Below, piece by piece: positions 7,463-15,769 of a stretch of DNA of 64,000 nucleotides. Each line of letters opens with the position of its first letter. Within the stretch, counting starts at the first letter, position 1. A program made the position numbers and the translations under genes. The DNA comes from Lachnospiraceae bacterium UBA7196 (GTDB lineage Bacteria; Bacillota; Clostridia; Lachnospirales; Lachnospiraceae). The notes below the pieces were generated by a model that saw nothing but the letters and a program-made list of their open reading frames with translations, was not told the DNA's origin and searched no databases. The stretch covers positions 165,793 to 229,792 of the forward strand of contig DKUU01000021.1 of NCBI GenBank assembly GCA_002490835.1, in the 5' to 3' direction.

Positions 7463-8161
7463 ATGAAGCACGTGATTGCCATTTTCAAAAAGCAATTAAA
7501 GGACACTGTGAAAAATAAGGCCGTCCTCATTCAATTTATCATGTTTCCGGTGATGACGCTGATCATGAACAATGCCATCCAAATCAATGATCTGCCCAAG
7601 AATTTCTTTGTCCTGCTCTTTGCCGCCATGTATATAGGGATGGCACCCCTGACCGCTCTCTCCGCCATCATAGCGGAGGAAAAGGAACAAAATACGCTGC
7701 GGGTGCTTCTGATGTCAAATGTAAGGCCCACCGCCTATCTGCTCGGAACCGGCAGTTATGTATGGATATGCTGTCTGCTCGGTTCGGCCGTTATCTGTTT
7801 CGCGGGCAGCTACACCCCAAAGGAACGCATTTTCTTTATGCTCACCATGTCCGTCGGTATCTTCGCATCGCTCCTGCTTGGCGCTGCCATCGGCACCTAC
7901 AGCAAAACGCAGATGATGGCCACCTCGCTGATGGTCCCGGTCATGATATTTTTTTCGTTCCTGCCCATGCTGTCCCTGTTTAACAATACGATCGCCAAAG
8001 TCGCAAAGTTTACCTACTCCGAGCAGATCCGGCTGGCGCTTTCTGAAATCGGCGACCCGCACATTTCCGGAGAGAGCGTTTGTATTGTTGCCGCTAATAT
8101 GCTCCTCTTTGCCGGGTTGTTTCTAACCGCCTACAAAAAGACATTGTCAGCCGATGCCTGA
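7463..8161 (+). CDS. ABC-2 type permease
   Basis: 232-residue membrane subunit with six predicted hydrophobic segments and the pattern AIIAEEKEQNTLRVLLMSNVRPTAYLLG between segments 2 and 3, typical of ABC-2 permeases (EEKE...TL..L...P). It starts one base after the ATPase stop and completes the LytTR/DUF3021/ABC operon. The substrate is unknown. A very GC-rich terminator follows at 8170. Confidence 0.9.
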   Translation: MKHVIAIFKKQLKDTVKNKAVLIQFIMFPVMTLIMNNAIQINDLPKNFFVLLFAAMYIGMAPLTALSAIIAEEKEQNTLRVLLMSNVRPTAYLLGTGSYVWICCLLGSAVICFAGSYTPKERIFFMLTMSVGIFASLLLGAAIGTYSKTQMMATSLMVPVMIFFSFLPMLSLFNNTIAKVAKFTYSEQIRLALSEIGDPHISGESVCIVAANMLLFAGLFLTAYKKTLSADA

Positions 8162-8169
8162 TCCTTGCC

Positions 8170-8214
8170 GGCGGGGCGGCGTAAATCCTACGCCGCCCCG
8201 CCTTCCTTATTCTT
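8170..8214. terminator. GC-rich bidirectional terminator
   Basis: Perfect 14-bp stem GGCGGGGCGGCGTA (8170-8183) and TACGCCGCCCCGCC (8189-8202) with a 5-base loop, followed by a T-rich stretch. It separates the ABC operon from the convergent Uma2 gene. Confidence 0.9.
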
Positions 8215-9055
8215 TTCCTATGATCCGTCTCAACTTCTCGATGCTCTCATTTATCTTTCCCAGATCGATTTTCAGGCGTCCCTCATAAATCTGCACACCG
8301 ACCTCCCCCTGCAAGGGATAGAGCGCCGGCATCCCCCTCTCCTCTGCCAGATAGACGATCAGCACCTTCCTGTCGGGATCGATCACCCAGTACTCCTTTA
8401 CTCCCGCGTCAATATATTTCATCAGTTTCGTCAGCATATCTTTCTCTTTCGTAGACGGGGACAACACCTCCAGCACAAAATCAGGCGCGCCCAGAATGCC
8501 GAAATATCTCAGCTTTTTGGGGTCGCAGACAATGAGTACATCCGGCTGTATCATCGTTTTATTGTCGCAGTCAAGCTGCACATCGACCGGCGTGATAGGT
8601 GAAAAGCAGTCCCCACCGTTTTTATCAATAAAATCCCGAATCTGCGCATAAACAAGACCTGCGATCTGCTGGTGTATGAGCGACGGCGCCGCCATATCAT
8701 AGAAATGACCGTCGATCAGTTCCACCCGCCTGTCATCCGGCAGGGCATAGTAATCCTGCAGCGTATATTCTCCCTGTCCGCGCAAGCTGACCCCATATTG
8801 AAGAGCAGGTTCTCTAAGCATATCGGGGCGTCTGCCTTCCACCTCGTACTCGTAGGCTTTACCCGGATAAATCTTCTCATCTCCGCGCAGTACCTTCTCG
8901 ATGGCATCAAGCGTTGCCTTTCTGGGGTTTTTGCTCTCTCCCCGTAATAGTTTCTGCAGCGTGCCCACCGGAACACCGCTGTACTCGGAAAGCTTCGCCA
9001 CACTGTAACCCCGCTCTTCCTTGATTTTCAGGATATCCGCTAAAGTCATACTCAT
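8207..9055 (-). CDS. HTH plus Uma2-family (DUF820) putative endonuclease-fold protein
   Basis: 282-residue protein. The first about 60 residues form an XRE-type helix-turn-helix (TLADILKIKEERGYSVAKLS, then VPVGTLQKLLRGESKNP). Residues about 95-270 are a Uma2/DUF820 domain of the PD-(D/E)XK nuclease fold, with QPDVLIVCDPKKL, GAPDFVLEVLSPST and GVKEYWVIDP. Uma2 proteins are abundant in cyanobacteria and some Firmicutes and mostly lack a known role. The HTH-Uma2 pairing is a recurring Lachnospiraceae form. The start is ATG 9055 because AAGGGGGA lies just before it; a GTG at 9079 is the longer alternative. It is a single gene. Confidence 0.82.
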   Translation of the reverse strand: MSMTLADILKIKEERGYSVAKLSEYSGVPVGTLQKLLRGESKNPRKATLDAIEKVLRGDEKIYPGKAYEYEVEGRRPDMLREPALQYGVSLRGQGEYTLQDYYALPDDRRVELIDGHFYDMAAPSLIHQQIAGLVYAQIRDFIDKNGGDCFSPITPVDVQLDCDNKTMIQPDVLIVCDPKKLRYFGILGAPDFVLEVLSPSTKEKDMLTKLMKYIDAGVKEYWVIDPDRKVLIVYLAEERGMPALYPLQGEVGVQIYEGRLKIDLGKINESIEKLRRIIGKE

Positions 9056-9179
9056 ACGATCCCCCTTTTTCTCCTTCACCGCCGCTTCTTTTTTATTATT
9101 ATATATCCTTTTTTACTACTTTTCAACCTTTTGCAGTATTTCTATAAAAAAAATCCTACTTTTTTCCTATATCCCCTAT

Positions 9180-9206
9180 TAAGAAAAATCTGCCCGCTGG
9201 CGATAT
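9180..9206 (+). promoter_or_regulatory. SigD/FliA-type promoter of the DUF6033-like gene
   Basis: TAAG, 15 bases, GGCGATAT: close to TAAA-N15-GCCGATAA and placed about 85 bases before the start codon at 9291. Confidence 0.5.
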
Positions 9207-9290
9207 ATATGATAAGAGGGGATTCTGTGTAATCCCGGACAGGTAAACGGATTTACGGTGCAAACATGATTCGCTAAGGAGGGCAAAAAC

Positions 9291-10019
9291 ATGAACAATA
9301 TGAACGGTGTCAGCAGCTACGGCGCAACGCAGAAAAACATCTACAGTTCCACCGCGCAGAGCAGAAAGACCGCAAAGGCTGACGACAAGAAGACGAACGA
9401 AACGAAAAAAACAAACAACAATCCCGTGCAGCTGAGCGACAAGGCAAAGGCTCTTTTGCAGGAATTGAAAAAGACTTACAACAATGCCGATTTCTATGTG
9501 GCTGAATACGAGACCGAAGAGGAAGCGGCGGAATATCTCTCCCGCGGCTCCAAAGATTACAGCGTCCTGATCGATCCCGAAGAGCTGGAGCGCATGGCGA
9601 ACGACGAGGATGTAAAGAAGCAGAACCTCTCCCTTTTGGATGAGTCCCTGAATAAACTCAGTGAGATGAAGGAAGAGTTAAAGGAGACCGGCCGCGAGGA
9701 CGAAGTCGTTACCCTCGGCGTAAACATCGGCAAGGACGGCAAGGTATCTTACTTTGCAGAGCTTGAGAAAGCCGGCGAGCGTCAGAAAGAGTTCGTTGAC
9801 AAGATGCGCGAGGACAAAAAGGAAGCTGCCAAGGAAGCCGAGGCTGAAAAGGCAAACAAGGCGCAGGACAAATATAACTACGAACACAGTAAACGCGCTA
9901 CCGTTACGGCAGACAACGTAGACGATCTGCTGGAACAGATCAAGAACTTTAACTGGGACAACGTAAAGGAAGAGACCTCGATCCCGATGCCCGGCAAGAA
10001 CTTCGATTTCACAGTCTGA
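9291..10019 (+). CDS. DUF6033-like hypothetical protein
   Basis: 242-residue, strongly charged cytoplasmic or exported-without-signal protein. A low-complexity Lys/Thr/Asn N-terminus is followed by PVQLSDKAKALLQELKKTY, ADFYVAEY and SRGSKDYSVLIDPEELERMA. A block VVTLGVNIGKDGKVSYFAELEK and a coiled, Lys/Glu/Ala-rich helix come next (about residues 165-205). I associate this layout with DUF6033 of clostridia, whose function is unknown. A SigD-like promoter lies upstream (9180-9206), as for the small gene at 3587, so a motility or late-flagellar role is suggested but unproven. It has a strong ribosome site, AAGGAGGGC, and a terminator follows. Confidence 0.75.
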   Translation: MNNMNGVSSYGATQKNIYSSTAQSRKTAKADDKKTNETKKTNNNPVQLSDKAKALLQELKKTYNNADFYVAEYETEEEAAEYLSRGSKDYSVLIDPEELERMANDEDVKKQNLSLLDESLNKLSEMKEELKETGREDEVVTLGVNIGKDGKVSYFAELEKAGERQKEFVDKMREDKKEAAKEAEAEKANKAQDKYNYEHSKRATVTADNVDDLLEQIKNFNWDNVKEETSIPMPGKNFDFTV

Positions 10020-10030
10020 CACATAAGAAA

Positions 10031-10072
10031 AAAGGACCGCTCTCCTGCGGTATCGCGGAGGGCGGTCTTTAT
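10031..10072. terminator. Bidirectional terminator
   Basis: Stem GGACCGC...GCGGTC (about 10034-10067) with A run before and T-rich end after, between convergent genes. Confidence 0.8.
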
Positions 10073-10085
10073 TGTATCTTTCTGA

Positions 10086-11636
10086 TTAAAATCTCTTGAT
10101 CTTCTTGGTGGTGTTCTTCTCAAATTCCGTATCGCGCAGCTTCACGCTGGTAATGCGCTTATAAAGCGGCGCCTTCTCGTTATATTCGTCCACGATCTTT
10201 TGAATCTCAGCTTCCACGTCCTTGATCTTCTTCTTGGAAGCATAGTCCATATCGGGGAAAATCTCCGCCTCGATCACGCCGTCCGCCTCGCGCACCAGCA
10301 CTTCCTGTACGAGACGCGCGCTGCCGATCTTATTCTCCAGCTCCTCCGGCGATACGTTCTCGCCGTTTGGCGTGATGATGAGATTTTTCTTACGGCCCGT
10401 GAGGAAGAGGAACCCGTCCTCGTCCACATAGCCCAGATCGCCCGTCCGCAGCCAGCCGTCCACCAGCGTCTCCGCCGTCTCTTCCGGCATCTTGTAATAG
10501 CCCTGCATGACGCTTGTGCCCTTCACCCAGAGCTCCTCATCCACAATCTTTACCTCGCAGTTCGGCATGCACTTACCGATGGAGCCGTCCTTTTTCTCCT
10601 TTGGAGAATTGGTGCTGATCACGGGCGCACATTCGGTCATCCCGTACCCCTGATAAATGGTGATGCCGTACTTGGCAAACCGCTTTATGTAATCAGGGTT
10701 TAAGTACGCGCCGCCGCTGCAGATGGTCTGGAACTGCTTGCCGAATACCTTGGCCTTTACAAGGGGCGCCGGGATCCAGTCCGTCTCCTCAAGCTTTTTC
10801 GCAAAGGTCTCGATCATCAGCGGCACCATCAGGATGATGTTGGGCTCAAACAGTTTGATGTTTTTCAGAACGCGCAGCAGGGAGTCATTGATACAAAGCA
10901 CGGAACCCAGCGACGCGCCTTTCAGGACATCCATACTCAGACAGTAGGCGTGATGGATCGGCAGTACCGAAAGCAGTACCATTCCCGACTCGAAGCCCAT
11001 ATCCTGCGCCGTGGCATTCTCCGCCTGATTCCTGTGGGTAAGCATGACGCCCTTACTCTTTCCCGTAGTACCCGAAGTGTACATGATGGTAGAAAGATCC
11101 TCGGGCTTTGGTTCAAAGGAAAAGCCCGGCTCCTGCCCTGCGATCACTTCCTCAAAAAACAGCGTTCCCGCCGGAAGGTCTCCCGCCGTCTGCGCAGACT
11201 CCGTCGTGATCCGATGCTTTAATTTCGGGCACTTTTCGACAGACATCTGTGCCATGGCCGCCCTTGCCTTATCAAAGACAAGCACCGTCGCGTCGGCCCG
11301 GTCGATGAGCTCACACAGATCCTCCGCCTGCAGGTTTGCGTCCAACGGGACTGCCACATTGCCGCCGTTTACCGTACCGTAAAAAGATACGATCCAGCCG
11401 TAGGAAGTATCTCCCACAATGGCCACATGAGAGCCCTGCTCTCCCAGCTCCTTGATTGCCGCGGAAAACCGCTCGCTGTCGTCCTTTAACTGACTGTAGG
11501 TCTTTGCCTCCACGACAGTCTCCCGCTTGCCGTTTTTACCCTCACGCTTTACCTTATAGCGGATCGCGTCCTGCGGTCCGTACTTTTCCGCCGCCTTAAC
11601 CAAAAGTTCCCTGATGGTACTGCTCATTTCAACCAT
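10086..11636 (-). CDS. AMP-forming acyl-CoA/acyl-ACP synthetase
   Basis: 516-residue ANL-superfamily adenylating enzyme that activates a carboxylic acid, probably a fatty acid, as acyl-AMP and passes it to CoA or a carrier protein. Motifs seen: the P-loop YTSGTTGKSKGVMLTH (about residue 189), YGMTECAPVIS (A5), the GWLRTGDLGYVDEDGFLF core, and a C-terminal ENVSPEELENKI plus a late lysine in KNTTKKIKRF. It lies directly downstream of a free acyl carrier protein gene (25-base gap) and a condensation-like gene, so loading that carrier is the natural role. ATG 11636 has GGGAGGT in front. It is the last gene of the cluster before the convergent terminator. Confidence 0.9.
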   Translation of the reverse strand: MVEMSSTIRELLVKAAEKYGPQDAIRYKVKREGKNGKRETVVEAKTYSQLKDDSERFSAAIKELGEQGSHVAIVGDTSYGWIVSFYGTVNGGNVAVPLDANLQAEDLCELIDRADATVLVFDKARAAMAQMSVEKCPKLKHRITTESAQTAGDLPAGTLFFEEVIAGQEPGFSFEPKPEDLSTIMYTSGTTGKSKGVMLTHRNQAENATAQDMGFESGMVLLSVLPIHHAYCLSMDVLKGASLGSVLCINDSLLRVLKNIKLFEPNIILMVPLMIETFAKKLEETDWIPAPLVKAKVFGKQFQTICSGGAYLNPDYIKRFAKYGITIYQGYGMTECAPVISTNSPKEKKDGSIGKCMPNCEVKIVDEELWVKGTSVMQGYYKMPEETAETLVDGWLRTGDLGYVDEDGFLFLTGRKKNLIITPNGENVSPEELENKIGSARLVQEVLVREADGVIEAEIFPDMDYASKKKIKDVEAEIQKIVDEYNEKAPLYKRITSVKLRDTEFEKNTTKKIKRF

Positions 11637-11660
11637 ATTTTACCTCCCGTCGAACCTTTG

Positions 11661-11885
11661 CTACGAAATCTTCTCCAGATACTCCACCGCCTCCTGCACC
11701 GTGCGGATGCCCGCGGCTTCCTCCTGCTCGATCTCCACGTCGAAGGTGTCCTCCACCTCGCCGAGCATACTCATAAAGTCGAAGGATGAAAACCCAAGGT
11801 CCTCCATAAATCGGGACTCCGGCTTGATGTCCTCCTTCTTCACTTCCACATAATTCGTAATAATTTCCGCTAATTGATCAAACAT
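11661..11885 (-). CDS. Acyl carrier protein
   Basis: 74-residue acidic four-helix carrier. The attachment serine is in LGFSSFDFM (canonical LGxDSLD; here Phe replaces Leu after the Ser), with the usual Glu/Asp-rich helix II (GEVEDTFDVEIEQEE). It would carry a phosphopantetheine-linked acyl group between the AMP ligase downstream and the condensation-like enzyme upstream. Because it is stand-alone and sits within a small cluster rather than next to fab genes, it is more likely a specialised carrier than the housekeeping ACP. The ribosome site AAAGGAGGT is strong. Confidence 0.92.
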   Translation of the reverse strand: MFDQLAEIITNYVEVKKEDIKPESRFMEDLGFSSFDFMSMLGEVEDTFDVEIEQEEAAGIRTVQEAVEYLEKIS

Positions 11886-11903
11886 CCTGTTAACCTCCTT
11901 TTT

Positions 11904-13298
11904 CTATATCAGCTTTATAATGTCCCCAATTTTCAAATTTGGGTTCTCCGTTCCCTTAAACATGATCTTACATAAATAATAGTAGAACTGCTCCAGCGTC
12001 TCACGGCTGACGGCCGCCACCTGATGCTCAAAATTGAAATCCAGCCCGTTGTCGTCGGAGCGGTGCATTACCGTCAGGTACATGGCCTGCGTGGTCGCGC
12101 CGTTGGGATACCACTTGGTCTTATAGCGGATATCGCCGAGCTGATCTAAGCCTTTCTCCTTCAAGGTCATAGGCTGGTAAGTCAGTGACATGGGCTCATA
12201 GGTCGCGCCCTGCGGCGTGTTGTAAAGTTTGCTCCTGTAGGCAAAGTATTCCACCGGATTGTAATTGGTATGACGGAAAATCTCGTTTTGTCCGTTGCGG
12301 ATCGCCAGAATGCCGTCCATAAACGTCTGGTCCTTCGACAAGATCGTGCGGAAGGGGAAAGAATGGATCCTCGTACCGCCCGACTTTTTCTCCATCAGGG
12401 TCGCCCGCCTCGCGTAAGCCACGTTGATGGACACATCGTCGTTGTCATTCATCTTTTGCAGATAGGTGCGGATACCCATGATCAGCAGGCACTGTAAGGA
12501 AACATGCTGTTCCTCGCAAAACCGCATCAGGCGCTGTGTGGGCTCCTCCTCCAGATAGAAGATGTCCAACGCGGAATCCACCTCGCGGGTCGCAGAAAAG
12601 GCCGCCCGCGTTCCGGGAAATTTCTTTCTCGCTTCCTCCAACTGTCCCGGTCCCTTGATGCCGTTAAAGATCGGCTCCGACTCTGCGATCAGATTTTGGA
12701 AATACTCCCTGTCTCTTGCCTGCGCCTTGCTCCCCGCCTCATAAGCCAGATCCTTCTCCAACTGCTCGGTAAAGGAACGCATATCGAGCGGATAAGGGTA
12801 CTCAAATTTGACGTTACAGTAAAGCTCGATCACATCCCGCAGAAAACAGATCAGCGACTGGGCGTCCATCAGCATATGATCTCCCAGCACGTAGAGCCCC
12901 TGACAGCCGTCCGGCGTCTTGATCATCACCACGCGGTTCATGGGGCTGTCCTCTCTCTGAAAGGGCACCCTCGTCCACTCCGTCATAATCTCGGCCGCTT
13001 CCTCCATGGTTTTCCCCGTAAAGTCGACATACTCAATGTCCCGCTCTTCCTTGTCTGCCAGATACTGATACCACTGCTCTTCCTCTTTATCGTAAGCAAA
13101 GCGCACCCGCATGGACTCACAGCGCTCATATGCCTTATAGACCGCCCGCTTGAGCTCCTCAATATCCAGCTCGTACTCGATGGTCAGGCTGGTGCCGATG
13201 TTTACGACCTCCTTCTTGGGACAGAAATCCATATAAAAAATGTGGAATTTCTGCGCCACCGTAAGCGGATATGTTTTATATCCATTTCTTGATTTCAT
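11904..13298 (-). CDS. Condensation-domain-like acyltransferase
   Basis: 464-residue protein of the CoA/carrier-dependent acyltransferase fold (NRPS condensation, WS/DGAT and PapA group). The N-terminus YPLTVAQKFHIFYMD resembles the start of condensation domains. The active-site motif appears as GDHMLMDAQS (about residue 138), matching xHxxxD with the first His replaced. A C-terminal VAAVSRETLEQFYYYLCKIM is also family-like. It probably joins the ACP-bound acyl chain to an amine or hydroxyl acceptor. No adenylation module for amino acids is nearby, so this is not a standard NRPS. It sits between the ACP and the alpha/beta hydrolase genes in the same direction. Confidence 0.75.
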   Translation of the reverse strand: MKSRNGYKTYPLTVAQKFHIFYMDFCPKKEVVNIGTSLTIEYELDIEELKRAVYKAYERCESMRVRFAYDKEEEQWYQYLADKEERDIEYVDFTGKTMEEAAEIMTEWTRVPFQREDSPMNRVVMIKTPDGCQGLYVLGDHMLMDAQSLICFLRDVIELYCNVKFEYPYPLDMRSFTEQLEKDLAYEAGSKAQARDREYFQNLIAESEPIFNGIKGPGQLEEARKKFPGTRAAFSATREVDSALDIFYLEEEPTQRLMRFCEEQHVSLQCLLIMGIRTYLQKMNDNDDVSINVAYARRATLMEKKSGGTRIHSFPFRTILSKDQTFMDGILAIRNGQNEIFRHTNYNPVEYFAYRSKLYNTPQGATYEPMSLTYQPMTLKEKGLDQLGDIRYKTKWYPNGATTQAMYLTVMHRSDDNGLDFNFEHQVAAVSRETLEQFYYYLCKIMFKGTENPNLKIGDIIKLI

Positions 13299-13314
13299 AT
13301 TTTGTCCCCTCTCA

Positions 13315-13390
13315 TATCATCTAATTGCGAAACGCATCTCAATGCCACGCTGATTATGCACTTTCGATACCATTGGCGGCATTTCGCCCC
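13315..13390. repeat. Short intergenic palindromic element, related to the one at 52921
   Basis: Begins TTGCGAAACGC and ends GCATTTCGCC, so the ends are inverted relative to each other. It contains ACGCTGATTATGC, a word shared (one change) with the longer element at 52921-53122. It lies between two co-oriented genes of the lipid cluster. Confidence 0.45.
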
Positions 13391-13397
13391 CTTTGCA

Positions 13398-14375
13398 TCA
13401 ACCCATCGCTTCCGCAATAAATTCTGTTAGTTCCCTCTCATAACTTTCCATATCCTTATAATAGCTCTCCGCGTGGGCTGCCCCTTCCACGATCAGCTTA
13501 CGCTTTGGCGAAACGCAATGCTCGTAGATCTCATCACACATGCTGCAAGGTACAAAGGTGTCCGCGCTGCCGTGGATGAACAGAATCGGCACCGTGGCCT
13601 TCTCCACCTCTCTTTTGGCGTTGCACTCGTCCATCCCGTAGCCCGCAAGGCGGCGGTTCACCACGTCCGCCCCCGGAATCACCGGAAAGGCCGGAAGATG
13701 ATACATGTTATGCAGCACATGGGTGAACACTTCCTTCGGGGAAGTGAAACCGCAGTCGGAGACAATGCCCTTCACCTGATCCGGAAGCGCCAGACCGCTC
13801 AGCATCAAAAGCGTAGCCGCTCCCATGGACATCCCGTGGAGCAGTATTTCAACATCCTCTCCCAGTTCCCTGATCACCCAGTCGATCCACACAAGGGCAT
13901 CCTTCCTGTCAAGGCAGCCAAAACCCACATATTCGCCTTCACTTGCGCCGTGCGCTCTGGCATCCGGCAGAAGCATCGCGAAACCTCTCTTCTGATAGTA
14001 ATCCGAAAGCCCGATGTAATCCGACAGCCCCTGACTGGTATAGCCATGAAAACAGATGACGATCTTTTTCTTTTCCGTCCCCGCGTCTGTCGGAAAATAA
14101 GTGGCGTGAAGTTTTAAACCGTCATAACTCTCCTGCCACAGATCACTGTGGGGTCTTGCCATCATAGCGGTCTTGCGCTCCTGAATCAGGTCCATGTACT
14201 GATTCCAGTCCGTGCCCGCCATCTTGATGGTGCGCTCGGTCTTCGCTTTGCCGCGCTTCATGGTCCGTCCGTAAAAATAAGCGATCTCCCCGCCTGCTGC
14301 CGCTGCCGCGATACCGATCCCGGCCGCTGCGGCCTTCAACAGACCATGTCGCTTCTTTCCCGATTTTTTACTCAT
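13398..14375 (-). CDS. Alpha/beta hydrolase with N-terminal membrane anchor
   Basis: 325-residue serine hydrolase. A basic start (MSKKSGKKRHG) and an Ala/Gly-rich hydrophobic helix (about residues 12-31) anchor it in the membrane. The hydrolase domain shows the oxyanion region CFHGYTSQG, the nucleophile elbow HGMSMGAA (about residue 180), an Asp-containing ILFIHGSADTFVP and the terminal His in EGAAHAESY. Family members cleave esters or thioesters; the substrate is unknown. In this cluster it may release or edit the acyl product. Its ATG overlaps the stop of the SCP2 gene by 4 bases (ATGA), so they form one operon. Confidence 0.88.
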   Translation of the reverse strand: MSKKSGKKRHGLLKAAAAGIGIAAAAAGGEIAYFYGRTMKRGKAKTERTIKMAGTDWNQYMDLIQERKTAMMARPHSDLWQESYDGLKLHATYFPTDAGTEKKKIVICFHGYTSQGLSDYIGLSDYYQKRGFAMLLPDARAHGASEGEYVGFGCLDRKDALVWIDWVIRELGEDVEILLHGMSMGAATLLMLSGLALPDQVKGIVSDCGFTSPKEVFTHVLHNMYHLPAFPVIPGADVVNRRLAGYGMDECNAKREVEKATVPILFIHGSADTFVPCSMCDEIYEHCVSPKRKLIVEGAAHAESYYKDMESYERELTEFIAEAMG

Positions 14376-14788
14376 TTCTTTTTCGCCGCCTTCTTGGTTT
14401 CCTTTGCCGTTTCCTTCACAGCCTTTTTATTTTCTTTGGCTTCCTTTTTTACCTGCTTCTGTTTCGCCTCGATGATCTCCTTTAAGCGCAGCGCCTTTTC
14501 AATGCTGCCCTCCACCTTGAGTTTCTGCGTGGTAAAGGCCCAAACAGGATCCATCTCGCCCTCGGCGATCTTTACAAGCACTTCCGGCGCGCAGATAAAT
14601 TTCGCGTCCCTGTCATAATACTCATAAGGCTCCACGAACAGCTCTCCGTCCTTTACCTCCACGTAAAAGGCGCCGCCCGCCTCCTCATCCTCGATGTTAA
14701 ACTCAAAGGCCAGATGTTCCTTGATATCGCTCACATCGGCCCCCATGAATCTTCCCTTGATGTCATAGAAAAAATCTGCGTAAGTCAT
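14372..14788 (-). CDS. SCP2 (sterol-carrier-like) lipid-binding protein with Lys-rich tail
   Basis: 138-residue protein. Residues 1-100 fit an SCP2-type lipid-transfer fold: FEFNIEDEEAGGAFYVEVKDGE, AKFICAPEVLVKIAEGEMDPVWAFTTQKLKVEG. The rest is a long Lys/Ala/Glu helix (about 30 residues, many KK pairs) that could bind nucleic acid or acidic membranes. Family members bind fatty acyl chains. It is the first gene of the leftward lipid cluster, with GGAGGAAAAAGG before ATG 14788, and lies downstream of the TetR-type operators. Its role as acyl or lipid shuttle for the cluster is inference. Confidence 0.72.
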   Translation of the reverse strand: MTYADFFYDIKGRFMGADVSDIKEHLAFEFNIEDEEAGGAFYVEVKDGELFVEPYEYYDRDAKFICAPEVLVKIAEGEMDPVWAFTTQKLKVEGSIEKALRLKEIIEAKQKQVKKEAKENKKAVKETAKETKKAAKKK

Positions 14789-14900
14789 TTTTCCTTTTTC
14801 CTCCTCCCGAAAGCACACCGCTTCCGTCTTCCTTCTTCATTGTCTTCATTTCTGCGCATGACCGAGTTTGTGGCAAGCAACGCGCAGACACAAATCTCGC

Positions 14901-14924
14901 GATTGAAAATTTTAATTTTCAATC
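14901..14924. repeat. 10-bp-arm inverted repeat in the lipid-cluster 5' leader
   Basis: GATTGAAAAT and ATTTTCAATC are perfect inverted arms around a 4-base loop, between the operators and the SCP2 gene. It could be an mRNA hairpin or another protein site. Confidence 0.5.
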
Positions 14925-14926
14925 TG

Positions 14927-14984
14927 TCGACCGCCAGTCGATTTCATCTCCTTTACCTTAGCACACCTTTCGACCGTCGGTCAA
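14927..14984 (-). promoter_or_regulatory. TetR-type operators overlapping the lipid-cluster promoter
   Basis: Two related palindromes: TTCGACCGTCGGTCAA (14969-14984) and TCGACCGCCAGTCGA (14927-14941). The minus-strand -35 TTGACC (14984-14979) lies in the first and, 18 bases on, the -10 TAAGGT is at 14960-14955. The second lies just past the expected start of transcription. This is classic repressor geometry for the divergent TetR gene. Confidence 0.75.
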
Positions 14985-15023
14985 TATTTTTCATAAAGGT
15001 TTCTAAAAAAATACATTTAACGA

Positions 15024-15052
15024 TTGTCCGAAGCGATATTCTGTGTTAAACT
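15024..15052 (+). promoter_or_regulatory. Promoter of the tetR-type gene
   Basis: TTGTCC (15024-15029), 17 bases, TAAACT (15047-15052), about 80 bases before the start codon. Confidence 0.5.
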
Positions 15053-15130
15053 CATCGCGAAGGCAATGCGCAGTGCCGCAGGTTTTCCGAATGCGCGCTG
15101 CGAATAACCAACACCGGAAAGGCGCTCACC

Positions 15131-15754
15131 ATGGCAGACACACAAAAATATGACAGAATCTTAGACGCGCTCCAACAGCTTATGGTAGATAAAAGTATGT
15201 CGAATATCTCCGTGAGCGACATCGCCGCCAGAGCCGGCATCGGCAAGGGCAGCATCTATTACTATTTTCCTTCAAAGGAAGCGATTTTAGACGCGCTGAT
15301 CAGAAGAAATTATGAAGCGCCCCTGCAGACCGCCAAAAATCTGGCGGATCAGACAGATATCCCGCCCTTTACGCGGATGGCTATGCTGTTTCAGGCCTGC
15401 CGCAGTTCCGCCGCCGCTTTCTTAAATCAGGGCAGCGAAAAAAACAGAACGATCACGATGCAGGAATCCGCTTACCTGCACCAAAAATACCTGAATCATT
15501 TGATTTCGGAATTAAAGCCGAATCTGGCTAAGATCATCAGACAGGGAATCGACGCCGGAGAGATCCGTTTCGATTACCCGGAAGCGCTGGCGGAGATCGT
15601 ACTGATCGTCCTTGGCGTCAAGCTGAACAACACCTTTCTCTCCGCTACGCCGGAAGACTGCGAATACACGATACGGGGGCTGATCTCTCTGTTGGAGCAG
15701 GGCACGGGCGTTGCCAAAGGGACGCTGAACTATTTAAACGCAATCGAACCGTAA
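15131..15754 (+). CDS. TetR-family transcriptional repressor
   Basis: 207-residue regulator. The N-terminal HTH is complete (RILDALQQLMVDK, VSDIAARAGIGKGSIYYYFPSKEAIL, about residues 8-55); the C-terminal helical ligand domain is unassigned. It is divergent from the SCP2/hydrolase/condensation/ACP/ligase cluster, whose promoter is embedded in palindromes of TetR type, so control of that cluster is very likely. The ligand is probably an acyl compound made or handled by the cluster (inference). The ribosome site GGAAAGG precedes ATG 15131. Confidence 0.9.
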   Translation: MADTQKYDRILDALQQLMVDKSMSNISVSDIAARAGIGKGSIYYYFPSKEAILDALIRRNYEAPLQTAKNLADQTDIPPFTRMAMLFQACRSSAAAFLNQGSEKNRTITMQESAYLHQKYLNHLISELKPNLAKIIRQGIDAGEIRFDYPEALAEIVLIVLGVKLNNTFLSATPEDCEYTIRGLISLLEQGTGVAKGTLNYLNAIEP

Positions 15755-15769
15755 GAAGGCCGCCCTTCC

